Below are positions 8,936 through 17,707 of a DNA stretch of 64,000 nucleotides, in pieces. The notes under the pieces were generated by a model that was not told where the DNA came from, ran no database searches, and saw only the letters and a program-made list of their open reading frames with translations. The stretch is taken from contig CAXAZF010000007.1 in assembly GCA_963973455.1 (NCBI GenBank), positions 124,001-188,000 of the forward strand. The letters run 5' to 3'. The translations under genes were made by a program, and so were the position numbers. Source of the stretch: Marixanthomonas sp002364245. Lineage in GTDB: Bacteria > Bacteroidota > Bacteroidia > Flavobacteriales > Flavobacteriaceae. Positions within the stretch are counted from its first letter, which is position 1, and every line of letters starts with the position of its first letter.

Positions 8936-9238
8936 TTAGTGTGTTTTCATTTTTGCTTTTCGTTTTTGAAGTTGTCTGTCTAATTGGTTTATTACTTCAG
9001 CTAACGAAATTTCAAATTTTTCTTTACTTTCTTCAGCAAATAATCTTGGCCCTGGGGCACTAAGCTGGATTTTTGTCTTTCTTCCTGTTTGGTCATTAGA
9101 GGTGTTTTCTGCCTCAAAGTAAACATCTGCCCGTACTATAAAATCATACTTGCTAACCAGTTTATTAATTTTCTCCGTTGCAAGAGCTTCTAGACGTTCA
9201 CTTGCTGATACTTTATCATACTCAAAATTAATATTCAT
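8936..9238 (-). CDS. hpf: Ribosome hibernation promoting factor, short HPF/RaiA type
   Basis: 100 residues with the single HPF/RaiA domain (beta-alpha-beta-beta-beta-alpha). It starts MNINFEYDKVSASERLEALA, with YFEAEN in the middle and a basic C-terminal helix LDRQLQKRKAKMK. It binds the 30S decoding centre and silences ribosomes in stationary phase or stress. There is no long C-terminal dimerisation domain. It is first in an operon with the ArsC-like gene, which suggests that gene also acts in slow growth. Confidence 0.9.
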   Translation of the reverse strand: MNINFEYDKVSASERLEALATEKINKLVSKYDFIVRADVYFEAENTSNDQTGRKTKIQLSAPGPRLFAEESKEKFEISLAEVINQLDRQLQKRKAKMKTH

Positions 9239-9312
9239 AATCTTCTTGTTTTAGTTGTTTAAATATACAATTCAGTAGGAGAGAGGGCAAAAATTTAATA
9301 ATACTTTGTGAA

Positions 9313-10269
9313 TTAAGGCTGCTCTATAACTTCTCCTTCTGAAGGAATAAAGATAGAGGCGATAATCCCTGCCGCTAAAGATAATACGATGATGCCCAGA
9401 GACAACCATTCTGGTATTTCTACATGATGCGACAGAATCATTTTAACCCCTACAAAAGCCAGAATAACTACTAAGCTATAATTAATATACCGAAATTTTT
9501 GTAACATTCTAGATATTAAAAAATACATAGAACGCAAACCTAGTATTGCCAATATATTAGAACTGAACACTATAAAAGGATCTGCGGTAATTGCTAGAAT
9601 AGCGGGTATACTGTCTAAGGCAAAAAGCACATCGGTTAACTCAATAATCATCAACGCAATAAAGAGTGGGGTAGCGGCTCGAATCCCCATACGCCTTATA
9701 AAAAAATTATCACCTTCTATTTTATGGGTAATAGGAAATAGTTTTCGAAGAAATCGATACATAGGTGATTGCTTCGGATTAAAATCTTCTCCACTTGAAG
9801 TCAACATCTTATAGGCAGTATATAATAAGAACACGCCAAACACATAAACAATCCAGTCTACCTTATTGATTAAAGTAACACCAAATAAAATCATAAGAGC
9901 CCTAAATACAATAGCACCTAAAATTCCCCAAAAGAGAACACGGTGTTGATACTTTTCAGGAATTTTAAACGAAGAAAATATAACCGCTATCACAAATACG
10001 TTATCAATGCTCAATGATAACTCTATTAAATACCCGGTTATATATTTTATTACTGCATTATTAGGGGTAAGGCCAGTAGGGTTTTCTACCATTCCATTAC
10101 TGAAAAGCCAATAAATAACCCCAGAAAAAGCTAACGCCAAACTCACCCAGACCGAAGTCCAAATAGATGCTTCTTTTGTTTTAATAATATGTGCCTTGCG
10201 ATTAAAAACCCCGAGGTCAAGGGCCAAAAATATAATGATTACAGCAATAAAAATGATCCAAACGGTCAT
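9313..10269 (-). CDS. TerC/Alx family integral membrane protein
   Basis: 318 residues with about nine membrane helices. The conserved acidic residues of the family are present in ELSLSIDNVFVIA near 88 and ELTDVLFALDSIPAI near 208-222. Members are linked to manganese export, tellurite resistance and pH response. The leader between this gene and the divergent aconitase gene (10270-10441) was scanned for a yybP-ykoY manganese riboswitch and none was recognised. Confidence 0.9.
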   Translation of the reverse strand: MTVWIIFIAVIIIFLALDLGVFNRKAHIIKTKEASIWTSVWVSLALAFSGVIYWLFSNGMVENPTGLTPNNAVIKYITGYLIELSLSIDNVFVIAVIFSSFKIPEKYQHRVLFWGILGAIVFRALMILFGVTLINKVDWIVYVFGVFLLYTAYKMLTSSGEDFNPKQSPMYRFLRKLFPITHKIEGDNFFIRRMGIRAATPLFIALMIIELTDVLFALDSIPAILAITADPFIVFSSNILAILGLRSMYFLISRMLQKFRYINYSLVVILAFVGVKMILSHHVEIPEWLSLGIIVLSLAAGIIASIFIPSEGEVIEQP

Positions 10270-10441
10270 GCAGAAAATTAGTTGTTAATTATTATTTGGT
10301 CTAAAGTCAAGCCAAATATCGTGAGAATTTGTCGTTTCTTGTACTAAAGAAAGCCGAATTAATTAAATGAAAAATATAATTTTTTGTTAATCCGATTTCA
10401 GAAAGATAGATTATTAATAACTTAATGAAAAACTTTGAACT

Positions 10442-12406
10442 ATGGGATTAAATGTAACACAAAAGCTAATAAAAGAACATCTTATTGAAGGGGAAATGAT
10501 TCCCGGAAAAGAAATAGGACTTAAAATTGACCAAGCGTTGTTACAAGATGCTACTGGTACATTGGTGCAACTGGAACTGGAAGCTATGAACTTAGACCGC
10601 GCTAAAACGGAAGTGGCCGTCCAGTATGTTGACCACAACCTACTGCAAACTGATTTTAAAAATGCTGATGACCATGTCTTTCTACATAGTGCCGCTCAAA
10701 AGTTCGGTCTTTGGTTTAGTCGTCCAGGTAATGGAGTAAGCCACCCAGTGCATATGGAACGCTTTGGAAAACCAGGAAAGACTTTAGTGGGTAGTGATAG
10801 TCACTCTTGTGCCGCAGGTTCTTTAGGAATGCTTGCCATTGGTACTGGCGGTTTAGATGTGGCTGCCGCAATAGCAGGGCAACCTTATTATGTGAAAATG
10901 CCTGAAATAATGGGGGTAAAGCTAACCGGAAAGCTACCAGATTGGGTAAGTGCCAAAGATGTGATCCTTGAAATGCTTCGCCGTCATGATGTAAAAGGTG
11001 GAGTAGGTAAAATTATTGAGTATTATGGGGATGGTCTCAAACATTTAAGTGCCATGGACCGTCACGTAATTGCAAACATGGGAGCCGAACTGGGTGCTAC
11101 TACAACGGTTTTTCCAAGTGATGATGAAACCCGTAGATTCTTAAAAAGTCAGACTCGAGAAGACGATTGGAGAGAGATTATAGCCGATGATGATTGTGAG
11201 TATGATTTACACGAAGAAATAATTTTAGACGAACTCGTCCCTCTTATTGCATTACCCACCAGCCCTGGTAATGTAGTTCCTGTAAGCGAAGTAGCCGGAA
11301 AATCAATTAGTCAAGTAGTTATTGGTTCTTCTGCAAATCCGGGTCTACGTGACTTTTGGATTGCTGGAGCCATCGTAAAAGGAAAAGCAACCGACGCCGA
11401 TGTGTCATTTGATATTAACCCGACCAGTAGACAGATTATTCAAAATATGATCGACACCAAAGCATTTGCCAACCTAATTACCGCTGGCGCCAGGTTTCAT
11501 CAAAGTGGTTGTATGGGCTGTATTGGTATGGGGCAAGCACCTGCAAGTGGAACGATAAGCTTACGGACCATGCCACGAAACTTCCCGGATAGAAGTGGTA
11601 CAAAAGACGATCAAGTACATTTATGTAGCCCAGAAACCGCAGCAGCTTCTGCATTGACCGGTAAAATTACAGATCCTCGTGATTTAGAAAAATTGTACGA
11701 TATGAAATATCCACAATGGAAGGCCCCAGAGCTTCAGATTATCAATACAGAAATGTTGATAGCCCCACCAGAAGATTCAAGCAACCTAGAGCTTAAAAAA
11801 GGGCCTAATATTGCATCCATTCCACATATCGATGAGCTTCAAAATAAATATGAAATCCCCGTACAATTAAAAATGGGAGACAATGTTTCAACCGATGAAA
11901 TTCTCAAAGCAGGTGCAGAAGTATTACCATTTAGAAGTAATCTACCAGAAATTAGTAAATATAGCTATACTGTTATCGATCCTACATTCTATGACCGTGC
12001 GATGAAAAGCAAAGAGAACTATGGAGGTCACATTGTTGTGGCTGGTGCAAATTATGCACAGGGAAGTAGTAGGGAACATGCTGCTTTGGCACCTAAGTAT
12101 TTGGGGCAAGTAGCGGTATTGGCAAAAAGTTATGCTCGGATTGCTTGGCAAAACCTGGTCAACTTTGGAATCCTACCTCTAGAGTTTGAAAACAATGACG
12201 ATTACGAAAAAATTAAACAAGCGGATATGGTTCAGTTTAAAAACCTTCGTAAAGATGTTGAAAATCGAAATACCATCACTGTTATCGTGAAGAAAGACTC
12301 AGGTGATATAGAAATCCCTACCAAGCACAGTATGAGCGAGCGTCAAATTAGAATTCTGCTAAAAGGTGGAATTATCAATGATTTTAAAGATCGCCTAAGC
12401 GCTTAA
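10442..12406 (+). CDS. Aconitate hydratase (about 650-residue type)
   Basis: 654 residues, of the shorter aconitase family (TIGR01342 type) used by many Bacteroidota. It interconverts citrate and isocitrate in the TCA cycle through a [4Fe-4S] cluster. One cluster cysteine is in GSDSHSCAAGSLGM near 115; the other two are in HQSGCMGCIGMGQ near 356-361. The swivel domain begins about 465 (QLKMGDNVSTDEIL) and includes YAQGSSREHAALAP near 540, with the substrate-binding Ser and Arg. It is monocistronic, divergent from terC, and has a two-part terminator hairpin. Confidence 0.93.
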   Translation: MGLNVTQKLIKEHLIEGEMIPGKEIGLKIDQALLQDATGTLVQLELEAMNLDRAKTEVAVQYVDHNLLQTDFKNADDHVFLHSAAQKFGLWFSRPGNGVSHPVHMERFGKPGKTLVGSDSHSCAAGSLGMLAIGTGGLDVAAAIAGQPYYVKMPEIMGVKLTGKLPDWVSAKDVILEMLRRHDVKGGVGKIIEYYGDGLKHLSAMDRHVIANMGAELGATTTVFPSDDETRRFLKSQTREDDWREIIADDDCEYDLHEEIILDELVPLIALPTSPGNVVPVSEVAGKSISQVVIGSSANPGLRDFWIAGAIVKGKATDADVSFDINPTSRQIIQNMIDTKAFANLITAGARFHQSGCMGCIGMGQAPASGTISLRTMPRNFPDRSGTKDDQVHLCSPETAAASALTGKITDPRDLEKLYDMKYPQWKAPELQIINTEMLIAPPEDSSNLELKKGPNIASIPHIDELQNKYEIPVQLKMGDNVSTDEILKAGAEVLPFRSNLPEISKYSYTVIDPTFYDRAMKSKENYGGHIVVAGANYAQGSSREHAALAPKYLGQVAVLAKSYARIAWQNLVNFGILPLEFENNDDYEKIKQADMVQFKNLRKDVENRNTITVIVKKDSGDIEIPTKHSMSERQIRILLKGGIINDFKDRLSA

Positions 12407-12422
12407 ATTTTATTAAAATTAT

Positions 12423-12478
12423 AAAAAGGCTTTAAAATTGGTTTAGCGAGCGTTAAATCTTTTCTAAAGCCTTTTCTT
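12423..12478 (+). terminator. Compound terminator hairpin after aconitase
   Basis: An outer 11-bp stem (AAAAGGCTTTA at 12424-12434 with TAAAGCCTTTT at 12465-12475) encloses a second small helix (GGTTTA with TAAATC). It is followed by CTTTT. Placed 17 bp after the aconitase stop. Confidence 0.75.
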
Positions 12479-12518
12479 TTGCCTTGTAATCTCTATATCT
12501 TTAAAAGAAAAAGACAGC

Positions 12519-13124
12519 ATGAATAAAACCAACTACATTGAAAAAGAAACACCAACTGAGCATTCCATTTATCCTTTAATTAAAGAACGGTGGAGTCCAC
12601 GGGTTTTTTCTGATAAAGATATTTCAGAAAAGGAAGTTAAAACACTTCTTGAAGCCGGTAGATGGGCGCCCAGCAGTAGCAACCAACAACCCTGGCGAAT
12701 TATCTGGGGTATAAAAGGAAGTGAAACCTATGATAGAATTTTCAATTGTCTGCATAAATTCAACAAAGGATGGGCTGGAAACGCACAAGTATTGTGGGCG
12801 TGTGCTTTTAAAAAAGATATGAAGAACGGTACAAAAGAAAACTTCCATGCTTTGCACGACTTAGGTTTATTTATGAGCAATGTGTGTATGCAAGCCCAGA
12901 GTATGGGCATTGCAGTACATCAAATGGCGGGAATAGACTTTAAGGAAGCACAGAAAGAGTTTAACTTTCCCGAAAACTACCACGTTGCCACTGCAGCAGC
13001 TTTTGGCTATTACGGGGGAAATCCTAATGAATTAGACGATGACTTAAAGGAAGAGGAATTAAAGAAAGTACGAAGTAGAAAAAAACAATCTGAATTTGCT
13101 TTTAACGGAAACTTTCAGAAATAG
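12519..13124 (+). CDS. Nitroreductase family flavoprotein
   Basis: 201 residues with the FMN-dependent nitroreductase fold. The N-terminal RWSPRVFSDKD and GRWAPSSSNQQPWR segments (residues 25-65) contact FMN, and LGLFMSNVCMQAQSMGI near 110-126 is the dimer helix. It reduces nitro or quinone compounds with NAD(P)H; the natural substrate is unknown. It lies just upstream of a small hydrophilic gene and an NADP-binding oxidoreductase in the same direction, possibly one redox unit. Confidence 0.9.
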   Translation: MNKTNYIEKETPTEHSIYPLIKERWSPRVFSDKDISEKEVKTLLEAGRWAPSSSNQQPWRIIWGIKGSETYDRIFNCLHKFNKGWAGNAQVLWACAFKKDMKNGTKENFHALHDLGLFMSNVCMQAQSMGIAVHQMAGIDFKEAQKEFNFPENYHVATAAAFGYYGGNPNELDDDLKEEELKKVRSRKKQSEFAFNGNFQK

Positions 13125-13148
13125 AAACAAATTAAATGCAAGAAGATT

Positions 13149-13340
13149 ATGAGCTATATAAAAAAGAATAAACATGCAGACTTTCAAGATAAATATAGAA
13201 GATCTTCCAATTTTGGAACTTCAGAAGAAGAATTGAATGTCGATAAAGACGGAAACTTAAAAGCTACCGAAACCGATAAAAAAACAACAAAGGAAATCCG
13301 TAAATCGGTAGATGGTTTATTGGATTCAGAAGAAGAATAG
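13149..13340 (+). CDS. Small hydrophilic protein of unknown function
   Basis: 63 residues, highly charged (Lys, Asp, Glu), with no Cys, membrane segment or known motif. It lies 24 bp after the nitroreductase gene and 25 bp before the NADP oxidoreductase gene, so it is likely cotranscribed. Its ATG is preceded by an AAGAAG stretch. It is likely a real flavobacterial small protein, but I do not recognise a family. Confidence 0.55.
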   Translation: MSYIKKNKHADFQDKYRRSSNFGTSEEELNVDKDGNLKATETDKKTTKEIRKSVDGLLDSEEE

Positions 13341-13365
13341 AGTAGTAACTAAAAAAAGATTGATT

Positions 13366-13989
13366 ATGAAAATAGGAGTAATAGGAAGTGGAAATATAGG
13401 AGGAAACCTTGGTAAACATTGGGCCAAAGCAGGCCATGAAGTATTGTTTACATCAAGACATCCCGAACAATTGAACGACTTGGTACGCGAAGCTGGTGAA
13501 AACTCAAAAGCTGTAAGTTTAGATGAAGCTTGGGAAGCTAATGCCGATGTATATTTATTGGCAACCCCTTTTCAAGCAATTGATCAATTAAGCGAAGTAT
13601 ATGCTGGAGAGTATGGCGGTAAAATATTGATAGACGCTACAAATCCATACCCAGAACGAGATGGGGAAATGGCGCAAGAAGTAAGAGACAGCAATAGAAA
13701 TGCTTCCGAGTATACCGCTATGAAATTCAATACAGCTAAAACAACAAAAGCTTTTAATACCATTCATGCCGAGCATATAAAAGAAAGGGCTTTTAGGGAA
13801 ATTGATAAATTAGCAATCCCTTTTGCAGCTCAAGATGAAGAAAGCAAACAAGTAACCCAAAAGCTTATTGAAGATATTGGTTTTGATTCGGTTTATGTAG
13901 GAGAGTTAAAAGACACTCAAATTATGGATCCTGATCAGAAACTATATGGCAAGTCCGTATCAAAAAGTGACCTACAATCTATCATTTAA
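13366..13989 (+). CDS. NADP oxidoreductase, F420-reductase-like Rossmann protein
   Basis: 207 residues. The start at 13366 (MKIGVIGSGNIGG) puts the Rossmann GxGxxG motif at the N-terminus, as is standard; the open frame runs 18 codons further upstream over the previous gene and is not used. Motifs: GSGNIGGNLGKHWAKAGHEV, FTSRHPEQ (NADP-type phosphate contact), ATPFQAI, IDATNPYPERDG and AFNTIHAEH near 125. Such proteins reduce small substrates with NADPH and pair well with the upstream nitroreductase. Confidence 0.85.
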   Translation: MKIGVIGSGNIGGNLGKHWAKAGHEVLFTSRHPEQLNDLVREAGENSKAVSLDEAWEANADVYLLATPFQAIDQLSEVYAGEYGGKILIDATNPYPERDGEMAQEVRDSNRNASEYTAMKFNTAKTTKAFNTIHAEHIKERAFREIDKLAIPFAAQDEESKQVTQKLIEDIGFDSVYVGELKDTQIMDPDQKLYGKSVSKSDLQSII

Positions 13990-14021
13990 GCAACAGTTCA
14001 CTTAAATATACATAAAACACT

Positions 14022-14060
14022 ATCCTTCAGTAGTATAAAAATATATACTGAAGGATTTTT
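14022..14060 (+). terminator. Rho-independent terminator
   Basis: Stem ATCCTTCAGTA / TACTGAAGGAT with an AT loop, followed by TTTTT. It lies 33 bp after the NADP oxidoreductase gene and just before the FNT gene. Confidence 0.82.
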
Positions 14061-14072
14061 ATACATAATTAT

Positions 14073-14927
14073 ATGACAAAAGAAGAACAAGAACAACAAC
14101 AAATTGATAACGAACTAGATAACTCAAGCACTTCTGATGAGAATACAGCCAAGTCGCATGGGGAAATTCTAAAAGAACAAATTTGTGAAGGGCAGGAGGT
14201 ATACAAAAAAAGTCCGTTAAGCATCTTGGTAAGTTCATTTACCGCTGGACTTGAAATCGGTTTTAGTTACTTGTTGTTGGCTTCTCTTTTTTTCTTTCTA
14301 CACGGTAAGGTAGAAGAAGATACCGCCTTTAAAATGCTTTCCTTCGTCTACCCATTTGGGTTTATCATGGTCATTGTAGGACAGTCCATTTTATTCACCG
14401 AACAAACATCCTTGTTAACCCTGCCGGTACTCAACAAAAAACAATCATCAAAAAACTTATTTAAGTTGTGGGGATTGGTCATTTCAGGAAATCTCTTGGG
14501 GGGTTGGGCTATGGCAGCTGTTTTGGTTTGGATCGGTCCCAAATTGCACATTTTCGATGCTGAAACAATATCAAAAATTGCAATACACGTAACAGACTAC
14601 AATATGTGGGTCATCTTAGTAAGCGCTATATTGGCCGGGTGGTTAATGGGCCTATTATCGTGGGTTGTAACGTCTTCAAAAGATACCATTAGCCGTATTT
14701 TTATTATTTACTTGATTACAGCAGTACTGTCCTTTGCAGGCCTTCACCACAGTATTGTAGGAAACGTGGAGGTATTTGCCGGTTTATTAGTGCCATCTTC
14801 ATTATCTATTGGAGATTATGCAGCTTTTCAAGCGGTAGCCTTATTAGGGAATGCCATTGGAGGTGCAGTATTTGTGGCTCTTTTAAAATATCGTGCTTTT
14901 GTCACCAATATTAAGAGTAATCAATGA
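14073..14927 (+). CDS. Formate/nitrite transporter family channel
   Basis: 284 residues. A polar N-terminal tail of about 45 residues precedes six membrane helices. FNT features include SFTAGLEIGFSYLLLASL near 55, EQTSLLTLPVL near 110 and SGNLLGGWAMAA near 137. Family members form pentameric pores for small anions such as formate, nitrite or hydrosulfide. The long N-terminal tail resembles the YfdC subgroup rather than FocA or NirC. The anion is not predictable. Confidence 0.87.
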   Translation: MTKEEQEQQQIDNELDNSSTSDENTAKSHGEILKEQICEGQEVYKKSPLSILVSSFTAGLEIGFSYLLLASLFFFLHGKVEEDTAFKMLSFVYPFGFIMVIVGQSILFTEQTSLLTLPVLNKKQSSKNLFKLWGLVISGNLLGGWAMAAVLVWIGPKLHIFDAETISKIAIHVTDYNMWVILVSAILAGWLMGLLSWVVTSSKDTISRIFIIYLITAVLSFAGLHHSIVGNVEVFAGLLVPSSLSIGDYAAFQAVALLGNAIGGAVFVALLKYRAFVTNIKSNQ

Positions 14928-15018
14928 TTTTTTTTTTGGCCCGCTACATAGATTATTAGTAACAGGAATGATTTTTGTGATAGATTGAGCATAGAATAAC
15001 TTTTTAAGAAACTGTATT

Positions 15019-15507
15019 ATGAAAACCGTGTTATTTATACTTTCCATGCTTTTAATAAGTTGCGGAAGCACCCAAACTACCACAGAGGAAGGCGAAATGA
15101 GCCAAGTACAACAATGGGCTAAAGACAAACAATTTACTATTGAATCTGATTATGCCAATCCGTTAAGAGGAAATCAAATTAGTTTAATAGGAAACACTAA
15201 CCACCTAACTTTTAATAAAGAGAATGTTTCTGCTTACTTACCTTTTTATGGGCAACGCCAAATAGGAAATGTTTTAGAAAGTGGTGCCATCGAGTTTGAA
15301 GGAACTCCGAAGGATGTACAATTAATCCACAATCAAAGGAAAAAATCCAGTATTTTATCTTTTACTATTTCAGAAAAAGGAGAGAGTTATCAAGTAACTG
15401 TCACGCTTTATGACAATAAAAACAGTAGAATTACTGTAAATAGTAGCCAACGCGATTTAATGCGCTATGAAGGTGAGGTCGAAGCACTTTCGGAAGACGA
15501 TAATTAA
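15019..15507 (+). CDS. DUF4251 lipoprotein
   Basis: 162 residues. A lipoprotein signal ends LLISCGS (Cys 15). The body matches the DUF4251 pattern known from Bacteroidota: ISLIGNTNHLTF, VSAYLPFYGQRQIG, IEFEGTPKD and ITVNSSQRDLMRYEG. It is probably anchored to the outer membrane; the function of the family is unknown. It is single and converges on the MFS gene without an obvious strong terminator. Confidence 0.82.
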   Translation: MKTVLFILSMLLISCGSTQTTTEEGEMSQVQQWAKDKQFTIESDYANPLRGNQISLIGNTNHLTFNKENVSAYLPFYGQRQIGNVLESGAIEFEGTPKDVQLIHNQRKKSSILSFTISEKGESYQVTVTLYDNKNSRITVNSSQRDLMRYEGEVEALSEDDN

Positions 15508-15540
15508 AGTTTCAGAATAAAGAATTTATCCTATTACCAA

Positions 15541-16758
15541 CTACTTTTCTACAAGCTGTCTTTTTCGTCCTCTCATTTTTAAGTAAATCAACAACACTAA
15601 AGATACTCCTGCACAGACAGAAAATCCTATAAATAGGGGCAAAGCGGTTCCTGAGATAAACCTCCCAATAAAAATACTAATGGGCACTGCCATTAGCGTA
15701 GAGATAAACCCAGTAATAGCCGAAGCGATTCCCGCAATGTGTCCCACAGGATCCATGGCCATAGCACGAAGATTTCCGAAAAGAAAACCGATGGAGAAAA
15801 ACTGTAGGGCAAAAAACGTCAACAATACGGTAATACTTGGGTTTGAAGTATTATAAAACAAGGCAATATATACCAATGAAACGATAAAAAACGATAGAAG
15901 GGAAGCGGTAATCAATTTTTCCATTCCGTATTTGATTACTAAGGTTCCGTTTAGGAAAATGGCAGTACCAATAGATAGTGCCAATCCCGCAAATATGAAA
16001 GGAAACTCTTCCTTTAAGTTATATTGAATTTCAAATATTTGTTGCGAACTACTTAAATAGACCATAAAAGATCCCGTTACAAACCCAGAAATAACCGTAA
16101 ACCCAATCGTTCGCTTATGACGGATCAATTCTTTAAAACCATCAACAAATACTCTAGGTGTAAACTTCTTTTTGTTTTCTATGGATAATGTTTCGGGTTG
16201 GCGTTTCCAAAACCAAAATGAAACTAAAAGGCTAATAACAATCTGTACATAGAAAATGCCTTCCCAGCTATAATAATCCAATACAAATTTACCCATTGTA
16301 GGGGCTACCACCGGAACCAAAATAAAGACAACGGTCACAAATGACATAATACGCGCCATATAATCACCACGGAACAAATCGCGAATTATGGCAATACTAA
16401 TGGTTCTAGGCGCAGAAAGACCAACTCCTTGTAACACTCTCCCCAACACCATGATTTCTAAACTGGTAGAAGTAACACAAATAAAACTGGCTATGATAAA
16501 CAACACAAAACCCATATAAACGACAGGTTTTCGGCCAAGACTATCAGATAAAGGTCCAAAAAGTAACGGACCGATACCAAGACCCAAAAAGATCATGGTA
16601 ACCAACAATTGATTGTCAACAATATTGGTGGTACCAATATCGAGACCAATAATGTCCAAAGCTGGCAACAGCGCATCGATTGCCAGGGCAACAACCGACA
16701 TTAATGAAGCCATAAGCGCTACAAATTCAAATTGAGAGGTCGGTTGATTTTTTTGCAT
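15541..16758 (-). CDS. MFS drug exporter, Bcr/CflA family
   Basis: 405 residues with 12 membrane helices. Motif A is visible as GPLSDSLGRKPVVYMG near 66, and motif C-type segments are GRVLQGVGLSAPR and IIRDLFRGDYMARIM near 110-135. Drug:proton antiporters of this family export chloramphenicol, bicyclomycin and similar compounds; the substrate here is unknown. It is single and divergent from the universal stress gene. Confidence 0.9.
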   Translation of the reverse strand: MQKNQPTSQFEFVALMASLMSVVALAIDALLPALDIIGLDIGTTNIVDNQLLVTMIFLGLGIGPLLFGPLSDSLGRKPVVYMGFVLFIIASFICVTSTSLEIMVLGRVLQGVGLSAPRTISIAIIRDLFRGDYMARIMSFVTVVFILVPVVAPTMGKFVLDYYSWEGIFYVQIVISLLVSFWFWKRQPETLSIENKKKFTPRVFVDGFKELIRHKRTIGFTVISGFVTGSFMVYLSSSQQIFEIQYNLKEEFPFIFAGLALSIGTAIFLNGTLVIKYGMEKLITASLLSFFIVSLVYIALFYNTSNPSITVLLTFFALQFFSIGFLFGNLRAMAMDPVGHIAGIASAITGFISTLMAVPISIFIGRFISGTALPLFIGFSVCAGVSLVLLIYLKMRGRKRQLVEK

Positions 16759-16893
16759 CGCACAAAAGTAATCAAACCCATACTGAGAATAGAAGCAGAT
16801 GTTGTTAATTAAATATAAATTTAAGAATCCTTTATGGCAATAGCATCAAGACCTTTTGTAGCTTTATATACTAATCCTTTAACCATAATCGGT

Positions 16894-17352
16894 ATGAAGC
16901 GGATTTTAATAGCTATTGATTACCACCCAACTTCAGAGAAAGTAGCCGAAACAGGCTATGAGCTTGCAAAACAGCTGGGAGCAGAGGCAGAGGTATGCTT
17001 ACTCCATGCAGTAGCAGAAACACGCTATTACGGGATGGAATATCCATCTTTTTTAGGCTATGAAGGCTACACACTTGCTGTAAATGATCATTTGAACACC
17101 GAAATAGAGAACATAGCCAAAGATTTTTTAAAACAGGCGGCAGTTCATTTAGATGAAAAGGTAACAACCCATATAGCTAAAGGGGAAACCGCCAGCAGTA
17201 TTTTAAAGTATGCCAAGGAATGGCAAGCCGATTTAATTGTAATGGGCACTCATAGCCATAGCACGTTAGAAAAATTATTTATGGGGACAGAAGCCACAAA
17301 AGTGCTAGAAAAGACTGAAATACCAACTTTTATGGTGCCTGTTAAAAAGTAA
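16894..17352 (+). CDS. Universal stress protein UspA family
   Basis: 152 residues from ATG 16894 (MKRILIAIDYHPTSEK), the standard UspA start; an upstream in-frame ATG at 16834 would add 20 unlikely residues. The ATP-binding signature is GTHSHSTLEKLFMGTEATKV (near 125-144), the G-2x-G-9x-G/S pattern with slight variation. Members accumulate in starvation and oxygen stress. It is followed 47 bp downstream by a tiny membrane protein gene in the same direction. Confidence 0.88.
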   Translation: MKRILIAIDYHPTSEKVAETGYELAKQLGAEAEVCLLHAVAETRYYGMEYPSFLGYEGYTLAVNDHLNTEIENIAKDFLKQAAVHLDEKVTTHIAKGETASSILKYAKEWQADLIVMGTHSHSTLEKLFMGTEATKVLEKTEIPTFMVPVKK

Positions 17353-17399
17353 GAAGACACGAACAAAGTTTATATACTATAAAACACGAAATACTATAT

Positions 17400-17561
17400 A
17401 TGAGTACAGAAACACAAAACAATCAAAAAAATCAAGATCACGAAGATTATATTTTAAAAGACAACACTAAAACAAAATTTGGTGCTGGCTTTATAATTGT
17501 CACGTTAATTATATTATTGATAGGTGTAGCAATTTCTGGGATGTTTTTTGAGTGGTGGTAA
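17400..17561 (+). CDS. 53-residue single-span membrane protein
   Basis: ATG at 17400-17402 and TAA at 17559-17561. The first 26 residues are polar (many Asn, Gln, Asp, Lys), followed by one strong hydrophobic helix (FIIVTLIILLIGVAISGMFF) and a short EWW tail. Codons look like those of the neighbours and the gene lies 47 bp after the stress-protein stop, so cotranscription is plausible. No family is recognised. It is the kind of short gene that automatic annotation leaves out. Confidence 0.6.
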   Translation: MSTETQNNQKNQDHEDYILKDNTKTKFGAGFIIVTLIILLIGVAISGMFFEWW

Positions 17562-17707
17562 AATAATAACTACACAAGCTACATAAACTACTAAAATAGG
17601 GCGATGCATATAGATATCGTTCAGGTATTAAAATAATCTATTTTACATAATATAAATTATAGTACAATTAGATAAATATGTTGGTAGCGCTTTTAAAGAA
17701 TATTTTA

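Noticed and set aside
10270..10441. Manganese riboswitch (yybP-ykoY) in front of terC
   Set aside because: The conserved loop sequences and paired arms of that element were not found on the minus strand.
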